Shown here in pieces: positions 10,431 through 21,297 of a stretch of 64,000 nucleotides of DNA (its first letter is position 1; the number at the start of each line of letters is the position of its first letter). The notes beneath the pieces were generated by a model. That model had not been told where the DNA came from and did no database searches. It saw nothing but the letters and a program-made list of their open reading frames with translations. The DNA lies in NCBI GenBank assembly GCA_009746045.1, contig RPFO01000041.1, forward strand, positions 3,459,661-3,523,660, read 5' to 3'. Origin of the DNA: Mesostigma viride. Lineage: Eukaryota > Streptophyta > Mesostigmatophyceae > Mesostigmatales > Mesostigmataceae. A program made the translations under genes and the position numbers.

Positions 10431-10977
10431 TGTTACGTCGCGCGACAATCCGTTGTAGTTACGGACGTAAATTAGGTCCTTTGCCTCGGTCGTTCCTAGG
10501 TTTACGTGTAGTTTGTACTGGTGGACACTGTTGTCCTCGTAACAGTACCGTGGTGCATTGGATGCTTTTGGCGTCGCGCCGCGTACTTTATTAGTGGTCC
10601 TTATCCTTCGGGTAGAATGTAGTGGACCAGCGTGCATCTGTGCATTTGTAGGCAAGGGCCAGGTCGGCCCGAGCATGCTGGACCGTTGGTGATCATTTAT
10701 GCACGTTCTACCCCTCGTGTCGGGACTCGGCGTGTGTTAAATGTTATATTAGCTTGGGTCATGGCAGTGTAGTTGTGTTTCCTTCCTCTATTCCTGGAGT
10801 AAACGGGTTTGTGTAAATGGCTTATGGCGTAGTATAGTAGCACATACGTAAATGCATTGAGATCTGGATCGTCTCGTTCGTCTTTCGCTAGGGGTTTAAC
10901 TAGAGGTGGCCTTACTAGTTTAGGTAGCATTAGGCCGGGTAGAGGTAGAGGTGGCGGTAGAGGTTTAGAACGTAACA
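10431..10977 (+). repeat. GypA 3' LTR, TGTTACG...CGTAACA
   Basis: A 547-bp segment with perfect 7-bp inverted ends (TGTTACG/CGTAACA), directly after a polypurine tract and directly before interrupted CopB coding sequence. These are canonical TG...CA gypsy-type ends, in contrast to the AGTT...AACT ends of the copia-like elements here. Confidence 0.85.
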
Positions 10978-12481
10978 CTTGCCCTTAACCGAGGGCCCAT
11001 GGGTTGCCAACAGCGGGGACGGGAGGTCGGCCAGCAGGTCAACCACATAGTTGCGGCTATCCTGCATGTGCATGACCCATTCGCCAGAACGCGAATCCCG
11101 CTGCAACGTAGACTGCACGCCGCAAAACACCACGGGTTTACCCTCCTCATGATCCACCGCCCTGCCCAGGGGAAACTTAGCCGCCACTGCAGCAAGAAAC
11201 TGGGTAGCAAAGGTGCGAGGTGCCACCAGCTTGAAGTCATCGCCATGCCACACGAAGAGGGCTGGCTCGCCAGGGACGCCGGTGGGGACCACAAAGAAGT
11301 TAGGATCAGCGCGATGGTACTCGTGGCCCCTAGCTCTGCAAGACCTCCTCTGCGGAAATGCGGAAGATGATGGGAGAGCTCTGCAGCCCCTCCACCCCTG
11401 TCAACAGCTCGATATACTCGCTGCCAATGGTGCCATCCTGCCAGACCACCGGGACCTTCACCACGTAGCGGGTGCCTTGCCATGTTTGCTGCGCGACCCC
11501 AGCGTCGCTGTGGAGGAATGCCCGCTGAAAGTCACCGCACCACATCCCGTAGTCCTTGCCCGCGTTCCGCTTGCCCAAGTAGATTACCGTCAGCAGCCGA
11601 TGCGAAACATGGTTGAGCCCAGGGGTATAAAGATCCTTGGCATCCAGCGGAGAGGACCCCTTCGTCTCCGTGACCACGGGCCTAACCCGGAACAACACCG
11701 AAGAGTTGGTCTCGTCCGGCTTGTAGGTGAGCACGAGCTTCAACCGCAACCGCGTGGCCCCGGCTGGCACACTCTCCAATCCTCGGTAGACCTCGCGCTC
11801 TCGCCACTGCTCCTTGGCTCGAATAAACGCGTCGCGCCACAAAGCAAACTTGACAGGATCTTGACAGTCCATGCAGGACAAGTTGCTCCCACGTCACATG
11901 CAGGGCTATCCGCCGCCAGTGAGTGTGAGTGGAGGCCGAAGCTTCGTGGGTGCCAATCCTGAGGCTGAATGATGGACTGGACGAGCGGCGGTGTGGAAAA
12001 CGCCGCCATCGGTAAGCGCCGCACGACGCCGGGCTGCCCTACCACCACCCCCAATGGAGCGTGGTACTCGCGAAGCGGGATGCTGCCCACCCCCGCGACC
12101 GACAGCAAGTCAGTGGACACTGAGAACCCCGGGTATGATACGAAAGGTTCGCCCAGCAAGGCCACATCCTCGTAGCCATCCACGACGTGAAACGGCGTGT
12201 CAATGCCCAACACCGGCAGCACCACCATCCCGGTAACTTGATATGCCGAAGTGCCTGCAAAGTCGGTCACCGATTTGTATTGCGACTCTAGCACTGGATA
12301 CAGGGTGGCCGCCCGACGAGAGATAATAGACACGGATGCTTGCGTGTCCACAGCCACCAGCTGCCACGGTCTACACGTAGGAAACAAGGCTGACTTAACC
12401 GGCCTGACCCCCGGTGAGAGAGTTTTGACCTGAGCCACCCCTGATGCAGCTTTCGCTTTAAGCGCCTGAGCACGCCACAAG
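10978..12481 (-). pseudogene. pol: CopB protease and reverse transcriptase, frameshifted and truncated
   Basis: The protease domain is in the frame running from 12480 down to 11740, with catalytic Asp at about 12346-12348 (VDTQASVSIIS) and distal ALLGEPF. The RT continues in a second frame (11881-11330), with motif A GDFQRAFLH and the VEGLQSSPI block. A third frame (11292-10978) has the metal-binding box FVWHGDDFK near 11236-11250. The frame ends inside the VKGK block before RNase H, where the GypA LTR begins. The DTQ and HGDD variants match the other copia-like elements here. At least two frameshifts and the truncation make this copy inactive. Confidence 0.8.
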
Positions 12482-12798
12482 AGTTAGGTTAAATAGTGCC
12501 GGAACCTTTTGCCCACTGAGGCAAATCGGTCCGTCACACTATTTTGCCCGGAATAACCACTTCCGAGCACCCAAGTTAATTCGGCCGAATGAACTTGGGT
12601 GCTCGGAAGTGGTTATTCCGGGCAAAATAGTGTGACGGACCGATTTGCCTCAGTGGGCAAAAGGTTCCGGCACTATTTAACCTAACTAAAACCTGGCCTC
12701 GTGGAGGGGGGACGAAGAGCCCGAGACATCCGCCTGGGCCGCTGAGCACGCAAATAATATTGCGCCGGAAAAAGGTTCCGGCACTATTTAACCTAACT
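12482..12798 (+). mobile_element. PAL3: palindromic element with AGTT...AACT ends, TSD ACAAG
   Basis: A near-perfect hairpin (12482-12688, arms about 103 nt, centre in TTCGGCCGAA) is followed by an 80-nt spacer and a 30-nt copy of the hairpin's right end (12769-12798). The ends are AGTTAGGTTAAATAG and its complement. ACAAG flanks both sides (12477-12481 and 12799-12803). Deleting the 317-bp element and one ACAAG copy rejoins the CopB reading frame between the integrase tail and the protease, which confirms the boundaries. No coding capacity. Confidence 0.85.
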
Positions 12799-14277
12799 AC
12801 AAGGCCGTGACCGTTGAAGCCAGGTCCCTAGGTGGGCGAGGCGCATGGGCAGGACCCTGACCCTCCGGCGAGGCCGCGCTAGGCGGGCCTCCCACATTAT
12901 CCGTGGCTAGCACAGGAGGTGAGTCACTACGTGCACTAGGTCCCGTCAAACCCACCCCATCCTCATCCCACCCATCCACGGGGTCATATTGGGGCCCAGG
13001 GGAGGGGGGGGGGGTAGCTGTGTCTGCCCCTGGGAGCGACCCGTGGTGGGGTACCACCTCAGATGCTACGACAGGCGCATTATCCTTCACTACCCACCCC
13101 AGTGCCCTGTTGGCTGCCAGCTCACTCTCCATGCCATCCCCTTGCTTATAGCCTGCCACTGATGCCCATGGTACCCTATACACCCGATCATTCCACTCTA
13201 TGTCTATGACCCGCAGCGGCCAGTCTAACTTTGTGATGGCCCCAGGCCCCTGCATGGTGCCCCGTTTGCCGCTGAGCGAGCTCTCCTTTTGGAACATGAC
13301 CAACTGCCCGACCTCAAAAGCGCTAGACAAATCAGGCAGCGTGGCATCCTTGAGCCGCAGCTTGGCGGCGGTATCCTGTACAGTAGATGCTGTTGGTATG
13401 CCTCTACTACCTCGGGTGAGTAGGTGCCCGCTGACAGCCCCCGAGGCGTGACTAGCCCAAAGCCCTTGACATCGAGCACGTGCCTATGGTTGCACACATG
13501 CATGAGCTCCTTGCACCACGCCGTCTTGACCGCGTAGGATTTGCCATGTGGGTTATCCTGCTGCTTGGCTGCCACAGTCTTGACATAGCTTACAGGTCGA
13601 TCTATCATGCATGCCCATATTGCCGTGATCATCACGCCCCACGATGACCACGGCCTCCATCCCCGGCAAACCTTGCACACAGCGGTACTGCTGGTCTAGC
13701 ATGAGCTCCACTACGGGATGAAAGAAAGCCAGGCTGATCTTGATAGCCCTGTGCAGGTCAGCCTCAAACATGTGGGGCAGCGGCTCAATGTAGGTGACCT
13801 TGCTGAACCTATCCTTGACGATGAAATAGGTGTCCCCCCCTTCCATGTGCATGACATCCCCCACAACTGATACCCTCGCTCCAAGGGTGGAGTCTTGGCA
13901 TGCCGCCTACTCGACTTCTTCCTGATCTTGATGCAGGCAGGACACTGAGCACGCACATTCTTCAGCTCGTTGTATAATGGTGCCCCCAACATGTGTGCCC
14001 CCTCTACCTCGGCTTGGGCCTCATGCCCGTATGCACGGTGCATCTGGTATGCTAACAGTTTCAGGGTGACAGCCTGAGGTGCAGTGGCATTGTCAGGATT
14101 CTCAACAGGTGGGGTGACTACTGGGGTAGTGACATTGGCTAACTGGGCAGCTTCAGAGGCTGCACGAAAGGCCGCCCGTGTGAGCGCCTTGCCAATGTGA
14201 AGATCCACACTAGGGTGGTGTGTACCGAGAACATCTGCCCGCCCAGCATTCTCTTGCACTGTCACAACATTCCTCAT
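12797..14277 (-). pseudogene. CopB integrase, frameshifted
   Basis: The zinc head (MHRAYGH, then CPAC) lies in the frame starting at 14277. The core in the next frame has the first Asp in MGDVMHMEGG and the second in ELMLDQQY. The residue equivalent to the catalytic Glu reads Asp (GMHDRS), with 29 intervening residues as in CopD. A further frame (from 13680) covers the YVKTVAAK region, and the last (13330-12797) has the tail FEVGQLVMFQKESS and a Pro-rich linker. There are at least three frame changes. The Glu-to-Asp change alone would be expected to weaken or abolish strand transfer. Confidence 0.75.
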
Positions 14278-14297
14278 AGGCCCAACCGCCCCAGTAT

Positions 14298-15626
14298 CTA
14301 TAGCTGGGGAGCTGCAGTAGTGCTTGGTCGCTCGGCGTTGTACACAACCGACCTAGAAGACACCACATTGCTTAGGTCACGCATTGTAGACCCGTGCTCA
14401 GGAAGCACGTGATCCTGGCGCGACAGAGCCAGAGCAGCATCAACGGATTGCGTGAGCACATCACGGAATGAGACAGAAGATGCAGTCACTTGGCTTTTAG
14501 GAACGACGTCAGGCTCTACGACGGCCCGGTTCAGCGTGACGCATTGAGCAAAAGAAGGGGTATCGAGCGTGCTCTCACCTGACTTTCGTGCTGCCCGTCG
14601 CTCTGCCCACTCCTCGCGTGTGCCGTGGACGACGATGCGCTTGGCCTTGCACGCCTCCACGCTATGACCACGCAGAACGTGGTGGCACTTGCGGCAAAGG
14701 TTGTCCTCGAGCTCCAGGTCTGGGCGAACTCGGCAGTCATCCCGGACATGGCGACGTCCGAAGCAGTGCTCACAGCGTTGCTTGCGGTCAGTAGACGCCC
14801 CCTGCTGCCGCTTGGCCGGGGGATTATCGCCCTTCTTGTCGTCGCCACCATGCCCGCGCTTGCGCCCTCGCTGGCCCCCGTTGTTGCCGTGGCCGACGAC
14901 CTTTTTCAGGATGGCCGTAAGCTCCGACCGCGTAATTGGAGCCTCTGCGCCTGAAGAAGAAGACGCGCCGGGATCCACCTTGCGCAGGGATGGCAGAGCG
15001 GCCGAGGCAGTCGGCTTGGACTGCGCACTCTTGAAGCATGAGATTAAATACAGCATGCCCTCGTCGAAACTGACAGCACTCTTCTTTTTGAGTTCCGTCG
15101 CTATGGTCAGATGCACATCCGACGACAGGTCGCATTTCTTGAGAAATTGATTGCACAAGAAAATGGGCTTGAGAGTATCTAGCAGCTTGTGCTTGTGCAC
15201 AAAGACCTGGAAATCACGTGCAGCCCCGGGCAAATTTGCCTTATTAACTGCATAGCCCTCGAAGTCGTTGAAGGCTTGCTCGTCGGCCTCTTCCTTAGAC
15301 CGCGACAAGTGGGCATCTAGACCGTTGTAAAAAACTTCCCAGGTTTGTTTGTTGTCGTCCGCAATGCGAACTAGATTGGCAATGTTTGGGTGCTTGGTTG
15401 TACTGCAGAATACTGCACGGAACTTGCCAATCAGCTCCGAATCTTTGTCCGCGCGTCCATCGCGCAGACGCTTGAGAGCAGCCAAAAAAACAGCTGCGTC
15501 GTCCGCCGTATAGTCGGCAGGTAGATCAGCGGGCACCTCCGTTTGCTTCAGAGGCCCGCGATTCAGAGCATCGTCAGCAGCAAGCATCAAATGCTTAAAC
15601 TGCTTGGCCAGTTCAGGTTGTGCCAT
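14298..15626 (-). CDS. gag: CopB Gag with two zinc knuckles, intact
   Basis: A 442-residue open frame with ATG at 15626-15624, 143 bp inside the LTR. The N-terminal 220 residues are helical and match a copia-type Gag in length. They are followed by a basic Gly/Lys-rich linker and two zinc knuckles: CEHCFGRRHVRDDC (C-X2-C-X4-H-X4-C) and CRKCHHVLRGHSVEAC (C-X2-C-X6-H-X4-C, a stretched variant). The role would be particle assembly and RNA packaging. The C-terminal 100 residues have no recognised domain; an isolated LDTPS string there has no counterpart in the other elements. The pol frame begins 20 nt past the gag stop in a different frame, so expression of pol would need frameshifting, re-initiation or a separate transcript. 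Confidence 0.8.
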   Translation of the reverse strand: MAQPELAKQFKHLMLAADDALNRGPLKQTEVPADLPADYTADDAAVFLAALKRLRDGRADKDSELIGKFRAVFCSTTKHPNIANLVRIADDNKQTWEVFYNGLDAHLSRSKEEADEQAFNDFEGYAVNKANLPGAARDFQVFVHKHKLLDTLKPIFLCNQFLKKCDLSSDVHLTIATELKKKSAVSFDEGMLYLISCFKSAQSKPTASAALPSLRKVDPGASSSSGAEAPITRSELTAILKKVVGHGNNGGQRGRKRGHGGDDKKGDNPPAKRQQGASTDRKQRCEHCFGRRHVRDDCRVRPDLELEDNLCRKCHHVLRGHSVEACKAKRIVVHGTREEWAERRAARKSGESTLDTPSFAQCVTLNRAVVEPDVVPKSQVTASSVSFRDVLTQSVDAALALSRQDHVLPEHGSTMRDLSNVVSSRSVVYNAERPSTTAAPQL

Positions 15627-15769
15627 GCACGAGGGTTTGCATCAACCTCGTGGCCTCGTCCGCACTAAAGCGTGGCAGGACGGTCCCTGCGGCCTCGCCA
15701 CTTGGCGTATCTGTGTGTTCGCCCGTGCGGCTCCGTGTACCGGAAGCCATCGGGATTTTTATGAATACA

Positions 15770-16130
15770 AGTTAAAGCCCCCGACCGGCTAAGCTATGGC
15801 GGTCGGTCACGTTGAGCTTGGGATAACTTAGGTGAACACAGAGAACTGCTGTCGGAGCTGGCCAACCACTGGTTTATGTCTTAGCCAGCAAAGCCTATCC
15901 GGTTAGCCGTAACCGTGGGACAAGCTAGCTGTCCGTACCGACCCGGATAAGGCCCGGACTGCATGGGGCCTAGGTGGCGCCGGCCCTAGGCGCCGACCTT
16001 AGACCGGTCGACCGCATCGGACCGCCGGATTATAGCCGGCGGCTTAGCGGACACTAGCGGAAGGCGTGCGGACGGACATGGTCCCGAACTTAGAGCCAGA
16101 TCCTAGGGCTCTAGAGTAACTTACTCAACT
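15770..16130 (-). repeat. CopB 5' LTR, AGTT...AACT ends
   Basis: On the minus strand it begins AGTTGAGTAAG at 16130 and ends CTTTAACT at 15770, 361 bp. The inner boundary is supported by the following TGTATTCATAAAAA, which matches TGCATTAATAAAAA right after the CopD 5' LTR. The adjacent host base string is GGAAC (16131-16135), a possible target duplication whose partner is outside the window. Confidence 0.65.
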
Positions 16131-16137
16131 GGAACAC

Positions 16138-17174
16138 TTAATATTCAGCTTGGCAAAGGCTAGCCTTACCCTTATATCCCTCCCTGGCGATCCATGCCAG
16201 GGGCAAAGAACCTAGCATAATGACATAGAAATGAACAACCAAACTAAGTGGAGGGCAATTGCAAAATAGCCCGCCAGGCCCTAGGGGGGCAGGCGGCCAT
16301 GGCCCGAAGAAGAACCTCAGGAAACTCCACCTCCAACTGCGGTGCAAGCCCACATAATGGGCAACCGTGGAGCTGCTCAGCCAGCGCCCCCGGCCCTGGA
16401 TGTCCCCCATGCTGCGACCCGCGAGGAAATCATGAGTGGCACCCCCATGCCGCAGCCCGTGAATGGTGAAAATCTGGGCGACCCCCAAGGCCTGAGTCGC
16501 ATCCTGCCAAATGCGCCTGAATTGCGGGTAGGTGAAAGGGAACACGGCCTCCCAAGCGTGCTTACCCGCGATGCAGTGACGGAGGATGGTTTCAGACATC
16601 ACATCTTCTACCACCACTGACTGAGTCTTGCCCTTAGAGGTCTTGGTAGACCTCAACAGTATAGGGCGCCCCGTTGAGCCGGCCCAAGCCGAACGTCAGG
16701 CTGGAGGCGCACATGGCCAACACGGAGGTTCAGCGCCTCCGAGATTCGCAGGTAATGGCGGAACACGATGACCACCAGCAGCCCCGCAAGGTGCTGACCT
16801 TGCATGACCATCGTGCTGGCAAGTGCAAACGCCGCCTCCCATGGAATGGGAGGAGGGGCACGGGGGGGCACAAGTGTTTTCCACCCAGCGAGGACGCCAC
16901 GGGCCAAGTCCCACCGCTTCACCATACCGGGATAATAAAGTTGCAACCCCATCAAGGCATTGACACACGTCTGGCGGCTGTATCCCCGAAAATGAGCCCA
17001 GGCGACATACGCACAAAATGTCTCCTCAAGGGTGTCAGCTCGTGACGATGACCTGGCCGCCCACCCACCAGCCTCCCACCAAGTCAAGAGGGAATCAAGA
17101 CCACGACGGTAGGCCAGCAAGGTAGCCGGCTTTACTTTCCCCTCTAGCAATGGAAGGTAGCTAACAGGTGCAGG
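16138..17174 (-). pseudogene. YR1 tyrosine recombinase
   Basis: The N-terminal SAM-like domain starts after the NPGP motif (LLEGKVKPATLLAYRRG). The catalytic domain shows the first Arg in HYLRISEALNLR, the HxxR box in IHGLRHGGATHDF (about 16442-16464), a Trp in GRGRW and the nucleophile Tyr in VAHYV (about 16354). These are the expected R, H-x-x-R, H/W and Y residues. A frameshift near 16655 separates the first Arg from the HxxR box. The enzyme would integrate the circular cDNA. The final residues run up to the CopB insertion. Confidence 0.8.
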
Positions 17175-17198
17175 GGGCCCTGGGTTAGGATGGATGCC
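17175..17198 (-). other. 2A-like NPGP motif between RNase H and recombinase
   Basis: The minus strand encodes EGIHPNPGP at the exact boundary between the RNase H and the recombinase domain. The core NPGP and the upstream Ile match the 2A ribosome-skipping consensus, but the usual D and E positions are Gly and His. GDxHPNPGP-type strings are known at ORF starts in some animal retroelements. Separation of the two enzymes by skipping is plausible but unproven. Confidence 0.4.
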
Positions 17199-19080
17199 TT
17201 CAGCGGTCAGGTCACGCACCCAGCCTGCCAAGAAAGTCGCCATGGATTGGCCGCGAGAAACGCCATCGGCTGGTTGAAGGGCACTCGGCGTCCACACCCA
17301 CTGGGAACGACTCCCAGTAGCGAGGGTCAGCGCGCACAAGCGGCGGCACTGCTTGTTGAGCTTGTGGGATGAGGACCGCCCCTTAGCCAAGCAGCCCAAC
17401 GCCGCGGTGGAGTCCACCAACCTCACCACCCGCTTGCCTCGGTTTGCCAAGCTGCGCGCACTCCTCTCCACGCCCTTCACTGCAGCCCGCACCTCCTTCT
17501 CGCTGATGTGCATCCCCGGATCCCGCCAACGACTCCGGACCCCCACCCGCCATTGCTGGCTAGTGATTGCTTGTTGCGCCCGCGCGCTCAGTGGCCTAGG
17601 GCCAGCGTATGCCACCTCGCTTGGTATGAGCAAAGTCGGGTACCCCCGCACCTCTCGTGCCCTCGCCAGCTCCGTCACATCGCCCGGCTCCATGGTTGCG
17701 TACACGACACCTTGCCCGTAGGTGGACGCGTCAGATGCAACCACCTCTCGTGCCAAAGGTGCGCTTCGGTCAACCCTTAGCATGGGAGCCAAGGCAAGGG
17801 CACACTCTAACTCCTCCCGCACCCCGGCCCACAGCACCCAGGAGCGCTGCCCCCACCCTTGCAGGCTGATGAATTTGAAACATTGCTGCCAAATGGACAA
17901 GCAGCTGCGGCTTAACATCTGCAGCCACAACCACCGCCCCAAGACGGCAGCCAGCCCCTCGGCCGTAGCTCGGCCTCGAGTGAGTATAGCCTGCGTGTGG
18001 GCGATCACAAGGTTGAGCTGCTTGACCGTTGGTTCCAGCACGCCGTTCCGTCGGTGTACCACCCCTAGGGCTTCCAGCTCGGCCCCTTCCAGGCTCGCCA
18101 TCTTAGTCTTCTCCTTAGACGGCACGAGGTTGTTAGGGAGGTAGCCTTCCTCAATAGCGCGCGTGATGAGCTGGTTCACCGCCTCGTAGGTCCGCCCGTT
18201 GCTGGCCACCAAGTCATCAATGGTGATGGACAGCATGGGGGCAGGGGGGTTTTCCAGGTCAATCTGAAGCTCCCCGGCGCGCTCCTCCTTGTAGTCTCGA
18301 TGGCCAACAAGCGCAGTGGCTGGCCACACTCGTCGCGCACCAAGGTGAGCTCACCTGCGCTTGAGAGGTAGTTGACCTGGCGCCTCGGATCCAGGGCACC
18401 GGTCATGTAGAGCACCATCTCATGGATGGCCTCCCCCAGCGCCACCGCATGGGAATGTCCCATGGCCAGCACCTTGAGCACGGGCCACACCCTCCGCCTC
18501 GGCCCTGCCAGACCTACGCTAGTCGACCACACACTAGGAAGCCCTTGGTATAGTCCCACCACCACTCGGGCACCTCGATGGAGTAGTAGTATGATACGAG
18601 GTCGCTCTTGGCGCAGTAGCACCAGCCCTTGATGTAGACCTCCACGAGGATGCCCAGGTGGGGTAGCAGGATCTTGGGGGGGTCCACCCACAGCAGGTTG
18701 CCCAGATTCCTGTTGACGATGAACCGTAGCTCGCCCACCCCCTTGGCCACTCCAAAGCAGCCATCCACCCACTTGGGCCGCCTCTCCCGGAACGCCACCA
18801 TGCCCACGCTCGCTGCCCGGCTCATGAGCTTGCCCCATTCAGCCATGGAGCATCCCCGGCTGGGCTTGGGCACATTCCAATACTCTGTGCTCGCCACGAC
18901 CGCTGGCTTGATGCAGTTCTCTTCGCTGGCATATATCTCCCGCCAGCTCGGCCGCATAGCCAACAGGTCGAGCAGCCGTGCCTTTCCCGCCACCTCCGCC
19001 TTCGGTAAACTCACCGCGTCCGCGCGCAGTTGTTCATACTTATTCTGCTTCCCATATATTGCATCAGCACCTTCTTGCAC
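17199..19080 (-). pseudogene. YR1 reverse transcriptase and DIRS-type RNase H
   Basis: RT motifs on the minus strand: LRFIVNRNLGNLLWV, motif A KSDLVSYYYSIEV, a VLAMGHSHAVALGEA stretch equivalent to motif B, and the metal-binding box LSITIDDLVASN (about 18206-18232), i.e. TIDD in place of YxDD. RNase H follows, with SDASTYGQGVVY, the DSTAALGCLAKG motif and the terminal ALQPADGVSRG typical of DIRS-group elements. At least two frame changes (around 18515 and 18330) break the RT. The N-terminal boundary is unclear because a C-rich run and the TTAA element lie just upstream. Confidence 0.8.
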
Positions 19081-19227
19081 CTGGCCTGTCGCAACGCCCC
19101 CTACGCGGCGACTGTGCCAGGTGCAGTGCCTCTTGACCCTCGCAAGGGCCTCCTCCCTCCCCTTAGAGCACGCCCCTCTAGGGTTAGGAGGAGGGTCTCG
19201 CCCCCCCCCCCACAGCTAGCCAATTAA

Positions 19228-21143
19228 GGGGACTCGCACGTCCAAAAGCCTGAAAAACTGACTTTAATGAATATCAGTTCCAATGCACTTGGGAACCATC
19301 TAGTGATGATTGAGAACCATAAATATGATGTTTGGACATTCATGCCACCACTTGTTGGGGGTACTACCCCCAACCACGCACCGGTGGCGAGCTAAAAATA
19401 GAAAAAGACGCTATTTATGAGATATTTTGCCCAAGACAGACCACTTAATTATCCAAATGACCTGCCCATACATTCCTGCAAAGTTCCCCCACTTCTAAAA
19501 AATCTGGGCTATTCACATGGTCAAAATAATCACATTTGTTTGAGTTATTAAGTTCCCCGCAAAATGGGTACTTTTTTGAGCCAAAAAAAATAAATCAAAT
19601 CATCAACACATCGAATGGGGTCATCCATACATGCGAAATTCCACTGAGTGGGGGGAAACACAACCCCAAAGTTTGAGCTCATTCTGACGAGCGTAGCTCA
19701 AGTTATTGATTTTCCTGTGATGCCACCTGGGTAGACGCTAACAGAGAATTGAGCTAGTGCTGAGCCAAAATGACATCTGTTTTGCTACCCTAGACACCCA
19801 AAAACATGCCCACTTTGATCACGGAGTGTGAGGAGGATATCCGGAGCCTCATACGCCCCACCCCTCCATCGGCACAGCCAGCCTTGTGAGTCTACCCTTA
19901 ACAACAAGGCTGGTAGGACGACACGCCTGAGCAGCATATGCAATGCCTATCTCAGGCTAATAATGTGTGATTTTGTGCCAACAACCAAGTTGTTTCACCC
20001 AACAACACATTAAAAACCCTCTTCCAAAATGCCCAACAAGCCGGACACGTGGAGGACCACACACGCAGTATATAAAGAGAAAATAAGCTGACTTTTTATC
20101 CAGCCAGCCTGTGGCTACCTGCTCTGGTTACCATGACAAAGGCTATCATTTACTCAGTGGGAAAGGTGAAGAGACCTTTGGAACAACCTACCTGACGCAT
20201 GTGCCACCAAAGCATTGTGTCCCGCAAAATGCACACTGCCTCCTTTCTAACAAGCACAAGCCACTTTCTTTAGGAGACAGGTGCCAGCTCGTCAGTGTCT
20301 GGGGAAAATGATGCCGCTGCTTAGGAAGACCGCGTGAATTTCCTCGAACACAACTGTCTATAAAGCAATTTAAGAAATTTCAGAGAAGCATGGAAATAAA
20401 AGCATGACACCTGCCCGACAGGTTGCGGGCCACGCGCTGCAGAAAGCCAGCCATGTCACAGACGAACTTGCTAAAAGACATCCAGGAATCCAGCGATGCA
20501 GCGCCAGGACCCGCAACTTCCTGGCTGCATCTGGCCGGAAAGAAGGCAAAAAGCTTACGCTCAACGAGCTAAGAAAGCAGGAAAACGCTAGATTAAGACG
20601 TTTAATACAAGAACGTACCATAACGGGCATTTATTCGTGCCCAGGCGCACAAGAAAGGCCACCCTTTCATGGAGAGGTTGGGCACACATCGCGCAGGCCT
20701 AATGTTATCTTACCGCAAAATGACGGGAAAGGTAAAGATAGCAGCGGGAATTTTTAACGGCTTTAGAAACACCATTAAACTAGCTTTCCTTACGACCATC
20801 AAAATTGGCAACCATCGACAATCACACCGGCAGGCATCCATTATACTTCATTCATCCCGACAGAAAATCAGGCCGGACCCCCCCTGCCGATGGCAAAGAA
20901 AAAAAGCCCGCGACATTATAGATCGCAACCATCCCACCATAAATTAGAATCAGTAGCTAATTTTCTCCAACAATCGAGCATTTTTTCTGCTTTTCCGCGT
21001 GCCAGATTTGTCACGTTTCGTCTAAATGCAGTCGCCATGGCCACTTCCGCAAGGGGTGCGCGCACCTTGCACCCACTTTTCACGGTACGGAGGGTACCGC
21101 GGAATTTTTTTGGCGCGGAAAATATTCGCCGCGCCGAGTCCCC
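19228..21143. mobile_element. TTAA-flanked non-autonomous DNA transposon
   Basis: TTAA flanks both sides (19224-19227 and 21144-21147). The ends are GGGGACTCG and its complement CGAGTCCCC. TTAA duplications are typical of piggyBac and Kolobok elements; no transposase is visible, so the superfamily is open. A diverged relative occupies 60849-63117 in the same orientation, sharing blocks near the left end (GAAAAAGACGCTATTT) and a near-identical 60-bp block (21031-21090, 63001-63060). It separates YR1 gag from RT. Confidence 0.7.
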
Positions 21144-21297
21144 TTAAGCCAGCGCACTACCTTGCATTGCAGTGTGTACTCGCGGTGGCGGCGCGTGGCA
21201 CGCTGTCGCCGGCGTGCCGATCTCACCCTGCCCCACGCGGTGTACGCTGGCCTAAGTGGGTATGGCAGCGGGAAAAGGGAGCGGTCCCGCTGGGATT

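Larger units (their letters stand above)
5677..10977 (+). mobile_element. GypA: Ty3/gypsy chromovirus-like element, 3' part
   Basis: It resumes at 5677 right after CopA with the end of RNase H, then has integrase, chromodomain, an extra ORF, a polypurine tract and a 3' LTR ending at 10977. The 5' part is presumably left of the window beyond CopA. At 10978 the RNase H region of CopB begins on the opposite strand, so GypA is inserted in CopB. Confidence 0.8.
10978..16130 (-). mobile_element. CopB: copia-like LTR retrotransposon, 3' part cut off by GypA
   Basis: On the minus strand: 5' LTR (16130-15770), leader, gag, integrase, protease and RT. The RT/RNase H junction is interrupted at 10978 by the GypA LTR. 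PAL3 sits between integrase and protease. The first bases after the LTR read TGTATTCATAAAAA, nearly the same as after the CopD LTR. CopB lies in the 3' end of YR1. Confidence 0.85.

Noticed and set aside
14480-14560. Copia DSG-type protease in the CopB Gag tail (LDTPS)
   Set aside because: No flanking protease motifs and no counterpart in CopA or CopD; the conserved retropepsin-like domain lies after the integrase.
20404-20757. 117-codon open frame in the TTAA element as a gene
   Set aside because: No domain, not conserved in the related copy at 60849-63117, and no supporting context.
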